Positions 1-7,075 are shown, counted from the first letter of the stretch. The stretch: 23,202 bases of DNA from RGIG7450 sp045577655 (GCA_045577655.1 JAZNIU010000054.1:1-23202), one strand, 5' to 3'. Translations and numbers: made by a program. Notes: generated by a model not told the origin, from the sequence alone.

Positions 1-1370
1 GCTGTTATGTCAACAGCAGCACCTGATTTGTTCTGAACTGCGAGTTTTGCGCCCTGAAGAGAACCGTCTGCTTTGAAAGAAGCAACTGTTGTTTCGCTAG
101 CTGTGCCAAAGTTTTTAACTGCAGTGAAATCACCAAGTGCGAACGGGTCGCCGCCTGTTACGAAAGCAGAATCGTTATTGCTGAGACCTCTGCCGTCCGG
201 ATTCTTGATGCTCTGCGGGAAAATAACTTCGTAAGCAGTTTCTTCGCCAACTGCAGATGTAAAGTTAACATCTACTGTGGAGTAGTATTCGCCGCCAACA
301 TTGAGAACATCTACGGGGTCGGAAACTGTGTAGTCCGAGCCATAAGTGAGCACATTGCCTGCTTTTTTAACAACAACACCATTATTAACAAAAGTGCTGC
401 GGTTAATGGGCTGTGAGAATTTAACTGTAACTTTTGTAGCGTTTTTGTTAACCTCTTCTGCAATATCTTCTACATAGAAAGATTCTGCATGGAATTTAAG
501 AGAAAACATTTTGAGATTGGAAATTCTAACTTCGCTCGCTGCATAAGGGCTGACACAAAGTGACAAACCATCTGCATAATTGATGTAGGAAAGAGCAGAG
601 CGAGATACGGCCTTTTCAACACCGTCAACAAAGACAGCGCTGCCAACACTTGATGTGTCTCCATAATACCTGTGCGCAAGAGTATGAACACCTGTATCTG
701 TGAGTTTTACGTCTTCAGCATACACATCAAATGTGCCTTCTGCATCCGCTACGAAGTTCAAATTACCTCCACGTATGTAGTTAATAAACGGATCGCCGGG
801 AAATGACGGGTGGTGCATTTCACCCATAATTGCCCATCCTGACTCGCTCCCCATCTGTGTTGACCAGGCGTTTGATGTTGCCTTGCCTACATATTCAACG
901 TCTGCGGAAATAAAGAAAGTTTCACCGGCGTTGGGAGTCCATCTTTCTGCAGACATAAACTGAACATGATTGGCGCTTGCACCTGAAAAGTTTTCACCGT
1001 TTGTCCAGAGAACAAGTGCTTTGTCACCGTTTGAGTTGGTTGTGAATTTACCGTCTCTGTCCATGTATTCATATTTGTAACCGCCAGAATCAACATCTAT
1101 AAAGTGGATTGCTTTTCCGTTAGCTACGTGTTGGTTATAAGATGCCGCACGAAGATTGGCAATACCATTCAAAAATGCAGCGCTGCCATCTTCGAGTGTT
1201 GAAGCGGAGCCGTTGCCCCACGCTTTTGCTTTGAGATCACCTATTGTGTTGTAGCTCGAGAAATCTTCAAAATAATAAAGATGAGACTGAGCTTCAGCAA
1301 AAACGCTTAAAGAGCAAGTCATAACTACAGCAAAGATAAGTGCCATAGCTAAAATTCTTTTAACATTCAT
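1..1370 (-). CDS. Secreted surface-type protein, 3' end outside window
   Basis: I read 456 codons from an ATG at 1370; the gene continues past the left edge. A GGAGG ribosome binding site lies eight bases before the ATG. Residues 1-25 form a Sec signal peptide (MNVKRILAMALIFAVV, then a Ser/Val/Phe-Ala cleavage region), so the product is exported. The next ~250 residues (starting HLYYFEDFSSYNTIGDL) look like a concanavalin/LamG-type beta-sandwich, inferred from Asp/Gly/aromatic-rich strands ending in a VFVDG-type turn. Around residues 300-390 there is a bacterial Ig-like segment (KVTVKFSQPINRSTF, then LTYGSDYTV) of the kind found in S-layer and adhesion proteins. I see no catalytic motif and cannot name a ligand. 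The gene has its own promoter near 1750 and a ~360-base leader. Export is nearly certain; the domain calls are by eye. Confidence 0.8.
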   Translation of the reverse strand, partial: MNVKRILAMALIFAVVMTCSLSVFAEAQSHLYYFEDFSSYNTIGDLKAKAWGNGSASTLEDGSAAFLNGIANLRAASYNQHVANGKAIHFIDVDSGGYKYEYMDRDGKFTTNSNGDKALVLWTNGENFSGASANHVQFMSAERWTPNAGETFFISADVEYVGKATSNAWSTQMGSESGWAIMGEMHHPSFPGDPFINYIRGGNLNFVADAEGTFDVYAEDVKLTDTGVHTLAHRYYGDTSSVGSAVFVDGVEKAVSRSALSYINYADGLSLCVSPYAASEVRISNLKMFSLKFHAESFYVEDIAEEVNKNATKVTVKFSQPINRSTFVNNGVVVKKAGNVLTYGSDYTVSDPVDVLNVGGEYYSTVDVNFTSAVGEETAYEVIFPQSIKNPDGRGLSNNDSAFVTGGDPFALGDFTAVKNFGTASETTVASFKADGSLQGAKLAVQNKSGAAVDIT

Positions 1371-1735
1371 TTTATTTTCCTCCATTTATTTTTTTGTTTT
1401 GTGCCTTTTTAAAAGCACCGTTTGTCGTACGAGGGCGCAAGGTGTCTTTTTCCTTTCAAAGCTTGCGGTCTCTTTTAGGGAAAGCCTTACCTCTTAAGAT
1501 AGGTTAGTTTCATCGCAATTGCTAAATCATAAATGAAATTAGCTTTTCTTTGCCCCATATCACAAAATGCAATTTTAAAGCGTGTTGCGTATCCGCTTTT
1601 ATCACAAACTGTGATTGTGCGACTTTTGTATCTGCGACAAAAACGTCTTTTCTCACCGGTGGTTGCGGCACCGGCAAAAATGCCATTTTGCTGCCTGCTC
1701 TCCTTTTAAAAAAAGAGATACAGATACATATATAT
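1371..1735 (-). promoter_or_regulatory. Long 5' leader of the secreted protein gene
   Basis: About 360 bases separate the predicted transcription start (near 1729) from the ATG at 1370. The proximal half contains a possible stem of CGCAAG (1462-1467 and 1436-1441, 20 bases apart) and the motif GGTAAGGCTTTC (minus strand, 1491-1480). The distal half contains a possible small ORF, listed separately. I compared it by eye with c-di-GMP-I and c-di-GMP-II riboswitch consensus motifs and it fits neither. Structure and function are unknown. Confidence 0.35.
1522..1686 (-). CDS. Possible 54-residue leader peptide
   Basis: An ATG at 1686 opens a 54-codon frame ending in TAG at 1522. An AAAGGAG sequence lies upstream, about 13 bases from the ATG, which is rather far. 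It sits inside the leader of the secreted protein, about 43 bases after the predicted transcription start. The peptide begins MAFLPVPQPPVRKD and has no signal peptide or recognisable domain. Its middle contains two diverged copies of a ~14-residue unit (VADTKVAQSQFVI, then ADTQHALKLHFVI), which match a 42-base DNA repeat. It may be a translated upstream ORF, or simply an open frame over a DNA repeat. Confidence 0.25.
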   Translation of the reverse strand: MAFLPVPQPPVRKDVFVADTKVAQSQFVIKADTQHALKLHFVIWGKEKLISFMI

Positions 1736-1765
1736 ATTGTACCATAAATTTTCGTAAATTTTCAA
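1736..1765 (-). promoter_or_regulatory. Sigma-A-type promoter of the secreted protein gene
   Basis: On the minus strand, TTGAAA (1765-1760) and TACAAT (1741-1736) are separated by 18 bp; each matches the consensus at five of six positions. This puts the transcript start near 1729. Confidence 0.5.
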
Positions 1766-1856
1766 TAGTCAATATAGCAAAATAAGGGGGCGGTTTTTAT
1801 GCATTTTGACAGTGGGCTTGTGGTCGGTTTTTTTAAAAGCGGTATATATTGTGGAG

Positions 1857-1907
1857 GGACAGATGACCATGTCTGTCCGTTTTCGGGTCGATGAATGGCA
1901 TCGACCC
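1857..1907. repeat. Two-hairpin intergenic repeat
   Basis: Two perfect inverted repeats sit side by side: GGACAGA/TCTGTCC (1857-1863 and 1872-1878) and GGGTCGATG/CATCGACCC (1885-1893 and 1899-1907). There is no U-run after them on either strand, so they are not ordinary terminators. The arrangement resembles the dispersed palindromic elements seen between genes in gut Clostridia. Only one copy is in this window. Confidence 0.5.
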
Positions 1908-1950
1908 CTACGGTATTTTAATGAATTGGCGCTTCACCATGAATTGTTTT

Positions 1951-2050
1951 CACCTCATCCACCGCAAGCGGTCCCCTCCTCCTCAAAGAAGAAGGCATAA
2001 AAAAGGCTTCTCCCCAAAGGAGAAGCTGTCACGAAGTGACTGATGAGGGG
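1951..2050. repeat. Palindromic dispersed repeat, copy A
   Basis: The left arm starts CACCTCATCCACCGCAAGCG (with a CCGC/GCGG hairpin) and continues into a CTCC/AAAG-type hairpin. The right arm (from 2005) has a CTTCTCC/GGAGAAG hairpin and a GTCAC/GTGAC hairpin, ending TGATGAGGGG. The two arms are approximate inverted copies of each other, as in a MITE or REP-like element. The last 54 bases, running to 2058, are identical to those of copy B. The next base (2051) begins the stop codon of the DUF559 gene. Confidence 0.75.
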
Positions 2051-2404
2051 CTATTCTCCAAAAATATATTTGCTTATATCTTTACAAACACCCTCAAAAT
2101 TCTTGTTTATATCCAGATTGGTATATCTTAAAACTTTAATTCCCAAGCTGCGCAAATATTCGTCTCTTTCCTTGTCCTTTGCAATTCCTTTCCCCTCATA
2201 GTGTTGCGACCCGTCAAGTTCAATTACAAGCCTGCAAGCCGCAATATAAAAATCTGCAATATATTTGCCGATCACTTTTTGCCGGTGCACGGTTATGGGC
2301 AGTGTTTTTAAAAAATCATACCATAGATGTCGTTCTTCTCTGGTCATATTTTTTCGCAGTTTTCTTGCATTTTCTGTCAGCACGGAATTGTTTCGTTTGG
2401 TCAT
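2051..2404 (-). CDS. DUF559 (Vsr/PD-(D/E)XK-like) endonuclease-domain protein
   Basis: This is a 117-residue protein of the DUF559 family, related to very-short-patch-repair endonucleases of the restriction-endonuclease fold. The family signature is clear: KNMTREERHLWYDFL at residues 19-33, then IADFYIAACRLVIELDGSQH (49-68), with D51, E62 and D64 as candidate active-site acids. I chose the ATG at 2404 because a GAGG lies seven bases upstream; a GTG at 2437 in the same frame has no binding site. The family commonly stands alone and its substrate is not established; nicking or cleavage of DNA is inferred from the fold. The gene fills the space between two palindromic repeats with identical right arms, and its stop codon lies within the repeated DNA. 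That suggests it moved or was duplicated with them. Confidence 0.85.
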   Translation of the reverse strand: MTKRNNSVLTENARKLRKNMTREERHLWYDFLKTLPITVHRQKVIGKYIADFYIAACRLVIELDGSQHYEGKGIAKDKERDEYLRSLGIKVLRYTNLDINKNFEGVCKDISKYIFGE

Positions 2405-2457
2405 ACACGCCTCGTATTTTTTATTAAATTTTATCACAGTAGTATGCTTTGTTTTCT

Positions 2458-2587
2458 CACCTCATCCACCGCAAGCGGTCCCCCTTCTCCTCAAAGGAGA
2501 AGGCTTTTGGAGAGTGCCGGTGGTTACTTTGCTCATCGCCCGGCTTCTCCCCAAAGGAGAAGCTGTCACGAAGTGACTGATGAGGGG
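2458..2587. repeat. Palindromic dispersed repeat, copy B
   Basis: Same architecture and orientation as copy A. The left arm (2458-2483) matches copy A over 26 bases and contains an ACCGCAAGCGGT hairpin followed by TTCTCCTC/AAAGGAGAA. The right arm (2542-2595) is identical to copy A over 54 bases, including eight bases (CTATTCTC) beyond the palindrome. The arms are about 35 bases further apart than in copy A. The repeat ends just at the stop codon of the dehydrogenase gene. Confidence 0.8.
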
Positions 2588-2594
2588 CTATTCT

Positions 2595-3542
2595 CTATTT
2601 TACAACGTTTTTTGGAACTCCTGCCTGAAAGCTTTTTATATTGTCTATAACAATGTCCAAAAGGCGTTTTCTTGTTTCTATGGGCGCCCATGCAACGTGG
2701 GGTGTTATGGTGAGCCCCGGCAGGTTTATAAGCTCGCAGTCTTCCCTCATGGGTTCGGTTGACAAAACGTCTATTGCCGCACCCGAAAGTTGCTCGCTTA
2801 AAAGCGCGTTTTTAAGGGCTGTTTCGTCCATCACACCGCCTCTTGCAGTATTGATGAAATATGCGCCTTTTTTGAATTTATCAAAAAGATTTTGGTCAAA
2901 CATTTTTTCCGATTCTTTATTAAGCGGGCAGTGCACCGTTACAATGTCGCTTTCGCTCACAAGCGTTTCAAGACCTGAAAATCGCACCCCTTCTTCCTGC
3001 GAGGGTGTTCTTTTATATGCAATTATATTCATGGAAAAAGCTTTTGCTATTTTTGCAACCTCTTTCCCTATTGTGCCATAGCCCACGATGCCGATTGTTT
3101 TGCCGCAGAGTTCGTGCATATCAAACACGAAGGGCGAAAAGGTTTTACTGTTTTTCCAGCCGCCGTTGTTTACAAAATCTGTATATTCCGCCGGTTTATT
3201 ATAGTGATTTAAAATATAGGCAAACACCTGCTGAGCAACCGCTTTTGTAGAGTAGGAGCCGGCGTTGCACACTGTTATGCCGCGCTCTTTTGCACTGTCC
3301 ATATCTATGTTGTTGTAGCCGGTTGCAAAAATGCCGATATATTTAAGGTTTTTTGCCGATTCCATAACCTCTTTGGTTATAAGGCTTTTATTGCAGATGA
3401 TGGCTTCGGCGTCTTTCACTTTTTCTATAAGCTCATCGCCATACACCAGGTCGCAGTAGGTGGTGTCGCCCACCGTATCGAAAACGGTTAAATCAAGGTC
3501 GCCTCTGGTGACCGTTTTGCAGTCTGTAAGTACAATTTTCAT
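2595..3542 (-). CDS. D-2-hydroxyacid dehydrogenase (glycerate dehydrogenase-like)
   Basis: This 315-residue cytosolic protein belongs to the NAD-dependent D-isomer 2-hydroxyacid dehydrogenases, which interconvert 2-keto acids and D-2-hydroxy acids. The dinucleotide-binding loop GYGTIG is at 154-159. The catalytic triad of the family is present: Arg234 (in NTARGGVMDE), Glu263 and His282 (in TPHVAWAP). The N-terminal substrate domain carries the expected FATGYNNID segment at 72-80. The sequence resembles HprA-type glycerate/hydroxypyruvate reductases more than phosphoglycerate dehydrogenase, since there is no ACT domain; substrate is inferred. The start is the ATG at 3542, preceded by AAAGGAG seven bases away; the frame is open further upstream only through repeat C. 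It is probably transcribed from the sua5 side. Confidence 0.88.
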   Translation of the reverse strand: MKIVLTDCKTVTRGDLDLTVFDTVGDTTYCDLVYGDELIEKVKDAEAIICNKSLITKEVMESAKNLKYIGIFATGYNNIDMDSAKERGITVCNAGSYSTKAVAQQVFAYILNHYNKPAEYTDFVNNGGWKNSKTFSPFVFDMHELCGKTIGIVGYGTIGKEVAKIAKAFSMNIIAYKRTPSQEEGVRFSGLETLVSESDIVTVHCPLNKESEKMFDQNLFDKFKKGAYFINTARGGVMDETALKNALLSEQLSGAAIDVLSTEPMREDCELINLPGLTITPHVAWAPIETRKRLLDIVIDNIKSFQAGVPKNVVK

Positions 3543-3574
3543 AAGTTTCTCCTTTGTAAATTTCCTCCGATTAC

Positions 3575-3682
3575 GCCTCCCTTGTCTAAAGGGAGGGGGA
3601 CCGTCGCAGACGGTGGAGGGATTCCTTCTCCAATCCCCCAGTCTCGCATACGCTCGCCAGCCCCCTTTAGGCAAGGGGGCCT
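3575..3682. repeat. Palindromic dispersed repeat, copy C (diverged)
   Basis: The left end is a CCTCCCTT/AAGGGAGG hairpin followed by an ACCGTCGCAGACGGT hairpin and GGAGGGATT. The right end is a GCCCCCTT/AAGGGGGC hairpin followed by CTTTTTT. The two ends are inverted copies of each other. Read in reverse complement, copies A and B have the same order (hairpin, GGGGGACC-type hairpin, GGA-GAGG), so all three appear to be one architecture with different stem sequences. The right end could also act as a plus-strand terminator. Confidence 0.65.
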
Positions 3683-3725
3683 TTTTTGCCGGTGCAATTC
3701 ACGCCGCAGGCAATTCATTGATATT

Positions 3726-4721
3726 CTACCGAATATCAAACCCCGCAGATTTAAAAATTCGATTATACACGCCCTGCCACATGCCCGTTTTTTCGGGAAT
3801 TTCGCACAAAATCACATCCGCGCCAAGTTCGTCAAACTGTCTGAGTGAGGAAAAAAGGCATTTTGCCAGTCGGTCGGCATCCTCTCCCCAGTCGAGTGTT
3901 ATATCTCCCGAAACAGATGAGCCTGTTTTTTTAAAAACGCCAACCTTTTTGCCTTCATTTCTAAAGATTTCAAGGTCTTTTCTAAGTTTTTTTTCCGTGA
4001 GATAGACTATCACTTTTGCATTTGGTGCATAGTGTTTATATTTCATTCCGGGACTTTTGGGGGTATACCCTTGTGTGCCCTCTTTTTTATGTTCTTCCAC
4101 TTCAAGTTCGGGCAAAATTTCGCCCAGCATTTCGGCGGTTATGCCGCCCGGTCGCAAAATTACCGGTGGGAAAACGGTTGTGTCTATAACGGTGGATTCT
4201 ATGCCGATATCGCAGTTGCCGCCCTCTATTATCACATCTGCCCTGCCGTTCATATCCTCAAAAGCGTGGGCAAAGGTGGTGGGGCTGGGTTTGCCTGAAA
4301 GATTTGCGCTTGGTGCTGCTATTGGCAGGTTTGCCACCGAGATGAGCGCCCGTGCTACTGTGTTTTCGGGCATTCTTATTGCTACTGTGTCAAGTCCTGC
4401 GGTCACCTCTTTTGGCACAGTTTCTTTTTTGTTTACTATAACTGTAACAGGTCCCGGCCAGAAGTTTTCTGCTATCAGCGTAGCAGTGGGGTTCATTTCT
4501 CCTACCAATTCCGCCATAGAAATATCTGAAATATGTAAAATGAGCGGGTTGTCGCCCGGTCTGCCTTTGGCGGCAAAGATTTTATTGACCGCTTCGCCGT
4601 CAAGGCCGTTTGCACCAAGTCCGTAGACCGTTTCGGTGGGAAAAACCACAAGACCGCCTTTTTTTATAACCTCTCCCGCCTCTAAGATGCACTCGGGCGT
4701 GGGTTTTATAACTTTTGTCAT
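3726..4721 (-). CDS. L-threonylcarbamoyladenylate synthase (Sua5/YwlC type)
   Basis: This enzyme makes threonylcarbamoyl-AMP from threonine, bicarbonate and ATP, the first step of t6A modification at position 37 of ANN-decoding tRNAs. The 331-residue length indicates the two-domain Sua5 form. The YrdC-type catalytic domain covers about 1-200, with KGGLVVFPTETVYGLG at the nucleotide site and KGRPGDNPL after it. A Sua5 C-terminal domain follows a linker containing SPGMKYKHYAP, a typical Sua5 motif. The ATG at 4721 shares its A with the TAA of the cysteine desulfurase upstream, so translation is probably coupled. Both partners serve tRNA modification pathways, which makes the pairing sensible. 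Confidence 0.95.
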   Translation of the reverse strand: MTKVIKPTPECILEAGEVIKKGGLVVFPTETVYGLGANGLDGEAVNKIFAAKGRPGDNPLILHISDISMAELVGEMNPTATLIAENFWPGPVTVIVNKKETVPKEVTAGLDTVAIRMPENTVARALISVANLPIAAPSANLSGKPSPTTFAHAFEDMNGRADVIIEGGNCDIGIESTVIDTTVFPPVILRPGGITAEMLGEILPELEVEEHKKEGTQGYTPKSPGMKYKHYAPNAKVIVYLTEKKLRKDLEIFRNEGKKVGVFKKTGSSVSGDITLDWGEDADRLAKCLFSSLRQFDELGADVILCEIPEKTGMWQGVYNRIFKSAGFDIR

Positions 4722-5845
4722 TATCTCATAACCTTTCTGAGCAGAGGCACCTGTTTGCTGAGAATTTCTGCAACAAAATCTGCTTGTTCTATGGTGTTTT
4801 CATGCGAAAAACTAAATCGCAGCGAGCTGTCTACAAGCTCTCTTTTCAGACCCATCGCCGAAAGAACGTGAGATGGTGACGGGTGGTTTGAAGAGCACGC
4901 CGAGCCGGAGGAAACATAAATTCCCGCCCCTTCAAGAGCGTGGAGCAAAACCTCCGATTTTAAGCCGACAAAGGACATATTCAGCACATAAGGAAGCGTG
5001 TTTTCGCCGTTTATGCGGACATTTTCTATTTTTGAAAGTATCTGCTCTTTAAGCCGGGTTTTAACCTTTTCCACTTTGGCAAAATACTTTTCTCTGTCAA
5101 AAGCTTTTACTGCAGCACCCATTCCCACTATGCCGGGCACATTTTCTGTGCCGGGGCGCATATCTTTTTGCTGGCCGCCGCCAAACACAAGCGGGTTTAC
5201 AAGGACGCCCTCTTTGATATAAATCGCTCCGACGCCTTTGGGGCCGTGGATTTTATGGCTGCTGACAGATAGGATGTCCACATCGGCAGCGGGCATTTTC
5301 AAGTAGGATTGCACCATATCACTGTGAAAAATTATGTCTTTATTATAGTCTTTGACCATTTTGCAGGCGTCGGCGACAGGCAGAATAACTCCTGTTTCGT
5401 TGTTAACCTGCATAATGCTGACAAGCAGGGTGTCTTCCGAAAGCAGACTTTCAAGATGTGAAAGGTCTATACTTCCGTCCGGGGTTGTGCGGATGTATTT
5501 TATATTAAATCCCAGGCTCTCGAGATGTTGCAGCGATTTTAAAACTGCGGGATGTTCAATTTCGGTGGAGATGACGGTTTTTCTGCCGTGGGAATTTCTT
5601 GTGGCTCCGCCTATTATTGCCAGGTTGTCGCTTTCTGTTCCGCCCGAGGTGAAAAACACTGTTTTTTCGGGTTTTCCCAAAGAGTCTGCAACATTTTTTC
5701 TGGCAGCTTTCACCGCTTTTTCCGCTTCAAGTCCCATAGTGTGCAAGGATGACGGGTTTCCATAGCTTTTTTCCATTGATTCCGCCATTGCCGCTATTGA
5801 TTCCGGACACACTTTTGTGGTGGCCGAATTGTCCATATATATCAT
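4721..5845 (-). CDS. Cysteine desulfurase (NifS/IscS family)
   Basis: This 374-residue PLP enzyme removes sulfur from cysteine, forming an enzyme persulfide used for Fe-S clusters and tRNA thiolation. Landmarks are MDNSATT near the N-terminus, FTSGGTESDN at 65-74, His98 stacking on PLP, Lys198 in SVSSHKIHGPKG binding PLP, and the sulfur-accepting Cys317 in SSGSACSSNH. The short loop around the Cys suggests the NifS/IscS-like class rather than SufS. The ATG at 5845 has AAGGTG upstream and a promoter at 5863-5890. It shares a transcript with sua5 (one-base overlap). No iscU, thiI or mnmA follows in this window, so the acceptor is unknown. Confidence 0.93.
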   Translation of the reverse strand: MIYMDNSATTKVCPESIAAMAESMEKSYGNPSSLHTMGLEAEKAVKAARKNVADSLGKPEKTVFFTSGGTESDNLAIIGGATRNSHGRKTVISTEIEHPAVLKSLQHLESLGFNIKYIRTTPDGSIDLSHLESLLSEDTLLVSIMQVNNETGVILPVADACKMVKDYNKDIIFHSDMVQSYLKMPAADVDILSVSSHKIHGPKGVGAIYIKEGVLVNPLVFGGGQQKDMRPGTENVPGIVGMGAAVKAFDREKYFAKVEKVKTRLKEQILSKIENVRINGENTLPYVLNMSFVGLKSEVLLHALEGAGIYVSSGSACSSNHPSPSHVLSAMGLKRELVDSSLRFSFSHENTIEQADFVAEILSKQVPLLRKVMR

Positions 5846-5862
5846 AATATCACCTTTATTTT

Positions 5863-5890
5863 ATTCTATCATACTTTTTATATCTGTCAA
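5863..5890 (-). promoter_or_regulatory. Sigma-A-type promoter of the cysteine desulfurase operon
   Basis: On the minus strand, TTGACA (5890-5885) and TAGAAT (5868-5863) are 16 bp apart, about 20 bases upstream of the ribosome binding site. Confidence 0.65.
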
Positions 5891-5953
5891 TACATATTTT
5901 GGCGCGCATTGGGCAAGATAACCCCACAAATAAAAGGTAAAGGGAGTGCTTTT

Positions 5954-6124
5954 ATGAAATATTATTCTTTTGGCGCAGGTGTTCTTACAGGGCTTGTTGC
6001 AGGTGCGGTAGCCGGTATGCTTGCCGACCCCATAAAAGACAAGGACGCCAAGAAGATTTACGGCGGCGGTTGCGGCGTTTTCAAGTCTATCGGCAGTGTG
6101 ATAGACAATATGTTTGATAAATAA
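5954..6124 (+). CDS. Small Gly/Ala-rich membrane-associated protein, 56 residues
   Basis: This is a short real-looking gene: AGGGAG lies eight bases before the ATG at 5954, and a strong terminator follows the stop codon. The protein starts MKYYSFGAGVLTGLVAGAVA and continues GMLADPIKDKDAKK. That is a single glycine-rich hydrophobic segment followed by a charged part, reminiscent of the YtxH-like/glycine-zipper small membrane proteins of Firmicutes. The C-terminal half contains GGGCG and ends NMFDK. I do not recognise a specific family and assign no function. It precedes spoIIGA but is separated from it by a terminator, so it is probably an independent unit. I did not find a convincing promoter in front of it. 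Confidence 0.75.
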   Translation: MKYYSFGAGVLTGLVAGAVAGMLADPIKDKDAKKIYGGGCGVFKSIGSVIDNMFDK

Positions 6125-6129
6125 GGCTC

Positions 6130-6163
6130 ATTCCCCTGTGTCCGGCAGGGGAATTTTATTTTT
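6130..6163 (+). terminator. Rho-independent terminator after the small protein
   Basis: A perfect 9-bp stem (ATTCCCCTG at 6130-6138 with CAGGGGAAT at 6146-6154, seven-base loop) is followed by TTTATTTTT. Confidence 0.88.
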
Positions 6164-6178
6164 GGCTACTGTCACCGA

Positions 6179-6211
6179 TTTACAATTTTTTTCAAAACCG
6201 TTTGATATAAT
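6179..6211 (+). promoter_or_regulatory. Putative spoIIGA promoter with long spacer
   Basis: TATAAT at 6206-6211 is a perfect -10 box 19 bases before the spoIIGA ATG. The best -35-like hexamer, TTTACA, lies at 6179-6184, giving a 21-bp spacer. The B. subtilis spoIIG promoter also has an over-long spacer (22 bp) and depends on phosphorylated Spo0A. No perfect Spo0A box (TGTCGAA) is visible nearby. Confidence 0.45.
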
Positions 6212-6229
6212 TTAGTCGGTGATTATGCT

Positions 6230-7075
6230 ATGGTCGTTATTTATGTTGATGTGCTTTTTCTTGTGAATTTCATTATAGATTCTGCTCTGCTTTTTTGTAC
6301 CGGCAGACTTTTATGCAGGAAAATGTCCGCCTGGCGTATTCTTGCCGGCGGCGGAGTAGGCGGCATATATTCGTCGGTCATTTTTTTTATAAGTTTGCCA
6401 TCACCCATTCTTTTTATGTGCAAAATATTTGCTTCGTGCGCAATGGTACTGATTTCCTTTTCTTTCAGGCAGATAAAAGAGTTTGTATGGGGGCTTGTTT
6501 GTTTTTACATATCAAATTTTCTGCTTGGTGGCACACTTACTGCACTGTTTAATTTTTCGGGTAAAAGCGGTATTTTAAAAAACGGCAGCCTCTATTTCCC
6601 GCTCTCTTTTTTTCAGCTTATGCTTATGGCGACTCCTCTCATCCTTGCTCTGCTTTTTACTTGTACTAAGCTTAAAGATAAGCTTTCGGGGGTGGAAAAA
6701 GATTGTATGGTAACAATAGGGTTTGGCGAAAAAGAAGTTCTTATACAGGGGATTATTGACAGCGGCAGTTCTTTAAAAGAGCCCATTTCCGGGCTTCCTG
6801 TAATTGTTATCGGCGTCGGCCAGGCAGAAACTCTTTTGAGTGAGCAAACCGCCGGGCTTATAAAGTGTGGCGATTTATCCCGACTTATTGAAACGGGAAA
6901 GTTTCGTCTTATCCCTTGCCGCAGCGTAAACTCTAAAAATTTTCTTGCCGGGTTTTTCCCCGATTTTGCAAAGATTTTGACATCAAAAGGCGAAAAATTC
7001 TGCCGTTGCACCATTGCAATCTCTCCCGATGATTTTGTGGAGAAGGCTATTGTAAATCCTGAAGTTTTATTATAA
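6230..7075 (+). CDS. spoIIGA: Sporulation sigma-E processing peptidase SpoIIGA
   Basis: SpoIIGA is the membrane aspartic protease that removes the pro-sequence of sigma-E in the mother cell after signalling from the forespore protein SpoIIR. The 281-residue protein has a hydrophobic N-terminal half with about five membrane segments (residues 1-150; MVVIYVDVLFLVNFIID is typical of the family). The soluble C-terminal protease domain carries the catalytic motif DSGSSL at 177-182, with Asp177 as the nucleophile-activating aspartate. The length fits the family. The ribosome binding site before the ATG at 6230 is weak (GGTGAT). sigE follows after 14 bases, as in the classical spoIIG operon. Confidence 0.95.
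   Translation: MVVIYVDVLFLVNFIIDSALLFCTGRLLCRKMSAWRILAGGGVGGIYSSVIFFISLPSPILFMCKIFASCAMVLISFSFRQIKEFVWGLVCFYISNFLLGGTLTALFNFSGKSGILKNGSLYFPLSFFQLMLMATPLILALLFTCTKLKDKLSGVEKDCMVTIGFGEKEVLIQGIIDSGSSLKEPISGLPVIVIGVGQAETLLSEQTAGLIKCGDLSRLIETGKFRLIPCRSVNSKNFLAGFFPDFAKILTSKGEKFCRCTIAISPDDFVEKAIVNPEVLL

Noticed and set aside
1371..1560. Cyclic-di-GMP riboswitch in the leader of the first secreted gene
   Set aside because: A GACCGCAAGC segment is faintly similar to the class I core, but the GAAA tetraloop helix and its receptor are missing, and class II does not fit either.
1951..2595. CRISPR array
   Set aside because: Only two diverged, palindromic repeats separated by a gene; no short regular spacers.
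2641..3250. Several plus-strand open frames opposite the hydroxyacid dehydrogenase
   Set aside because: The minus-strand frame has a full dehydrogenase with all motifs; the opposite frames lack ribosome binding sites and family resemblance.
2595..3674. Longer N-terminal extension of the dehydrogenase (start at 3674)
   Set aside because: The extra 44 residues are translated from repeat C; a strong ribosome binding site marks the ATG at 3542.
3460..4626. Long plus-strand open frames opposite sua5
   Set aside because: They are antisense to a clear Sua5 coding region and have the Ser/Pro-rich composition expected of complementary frames.
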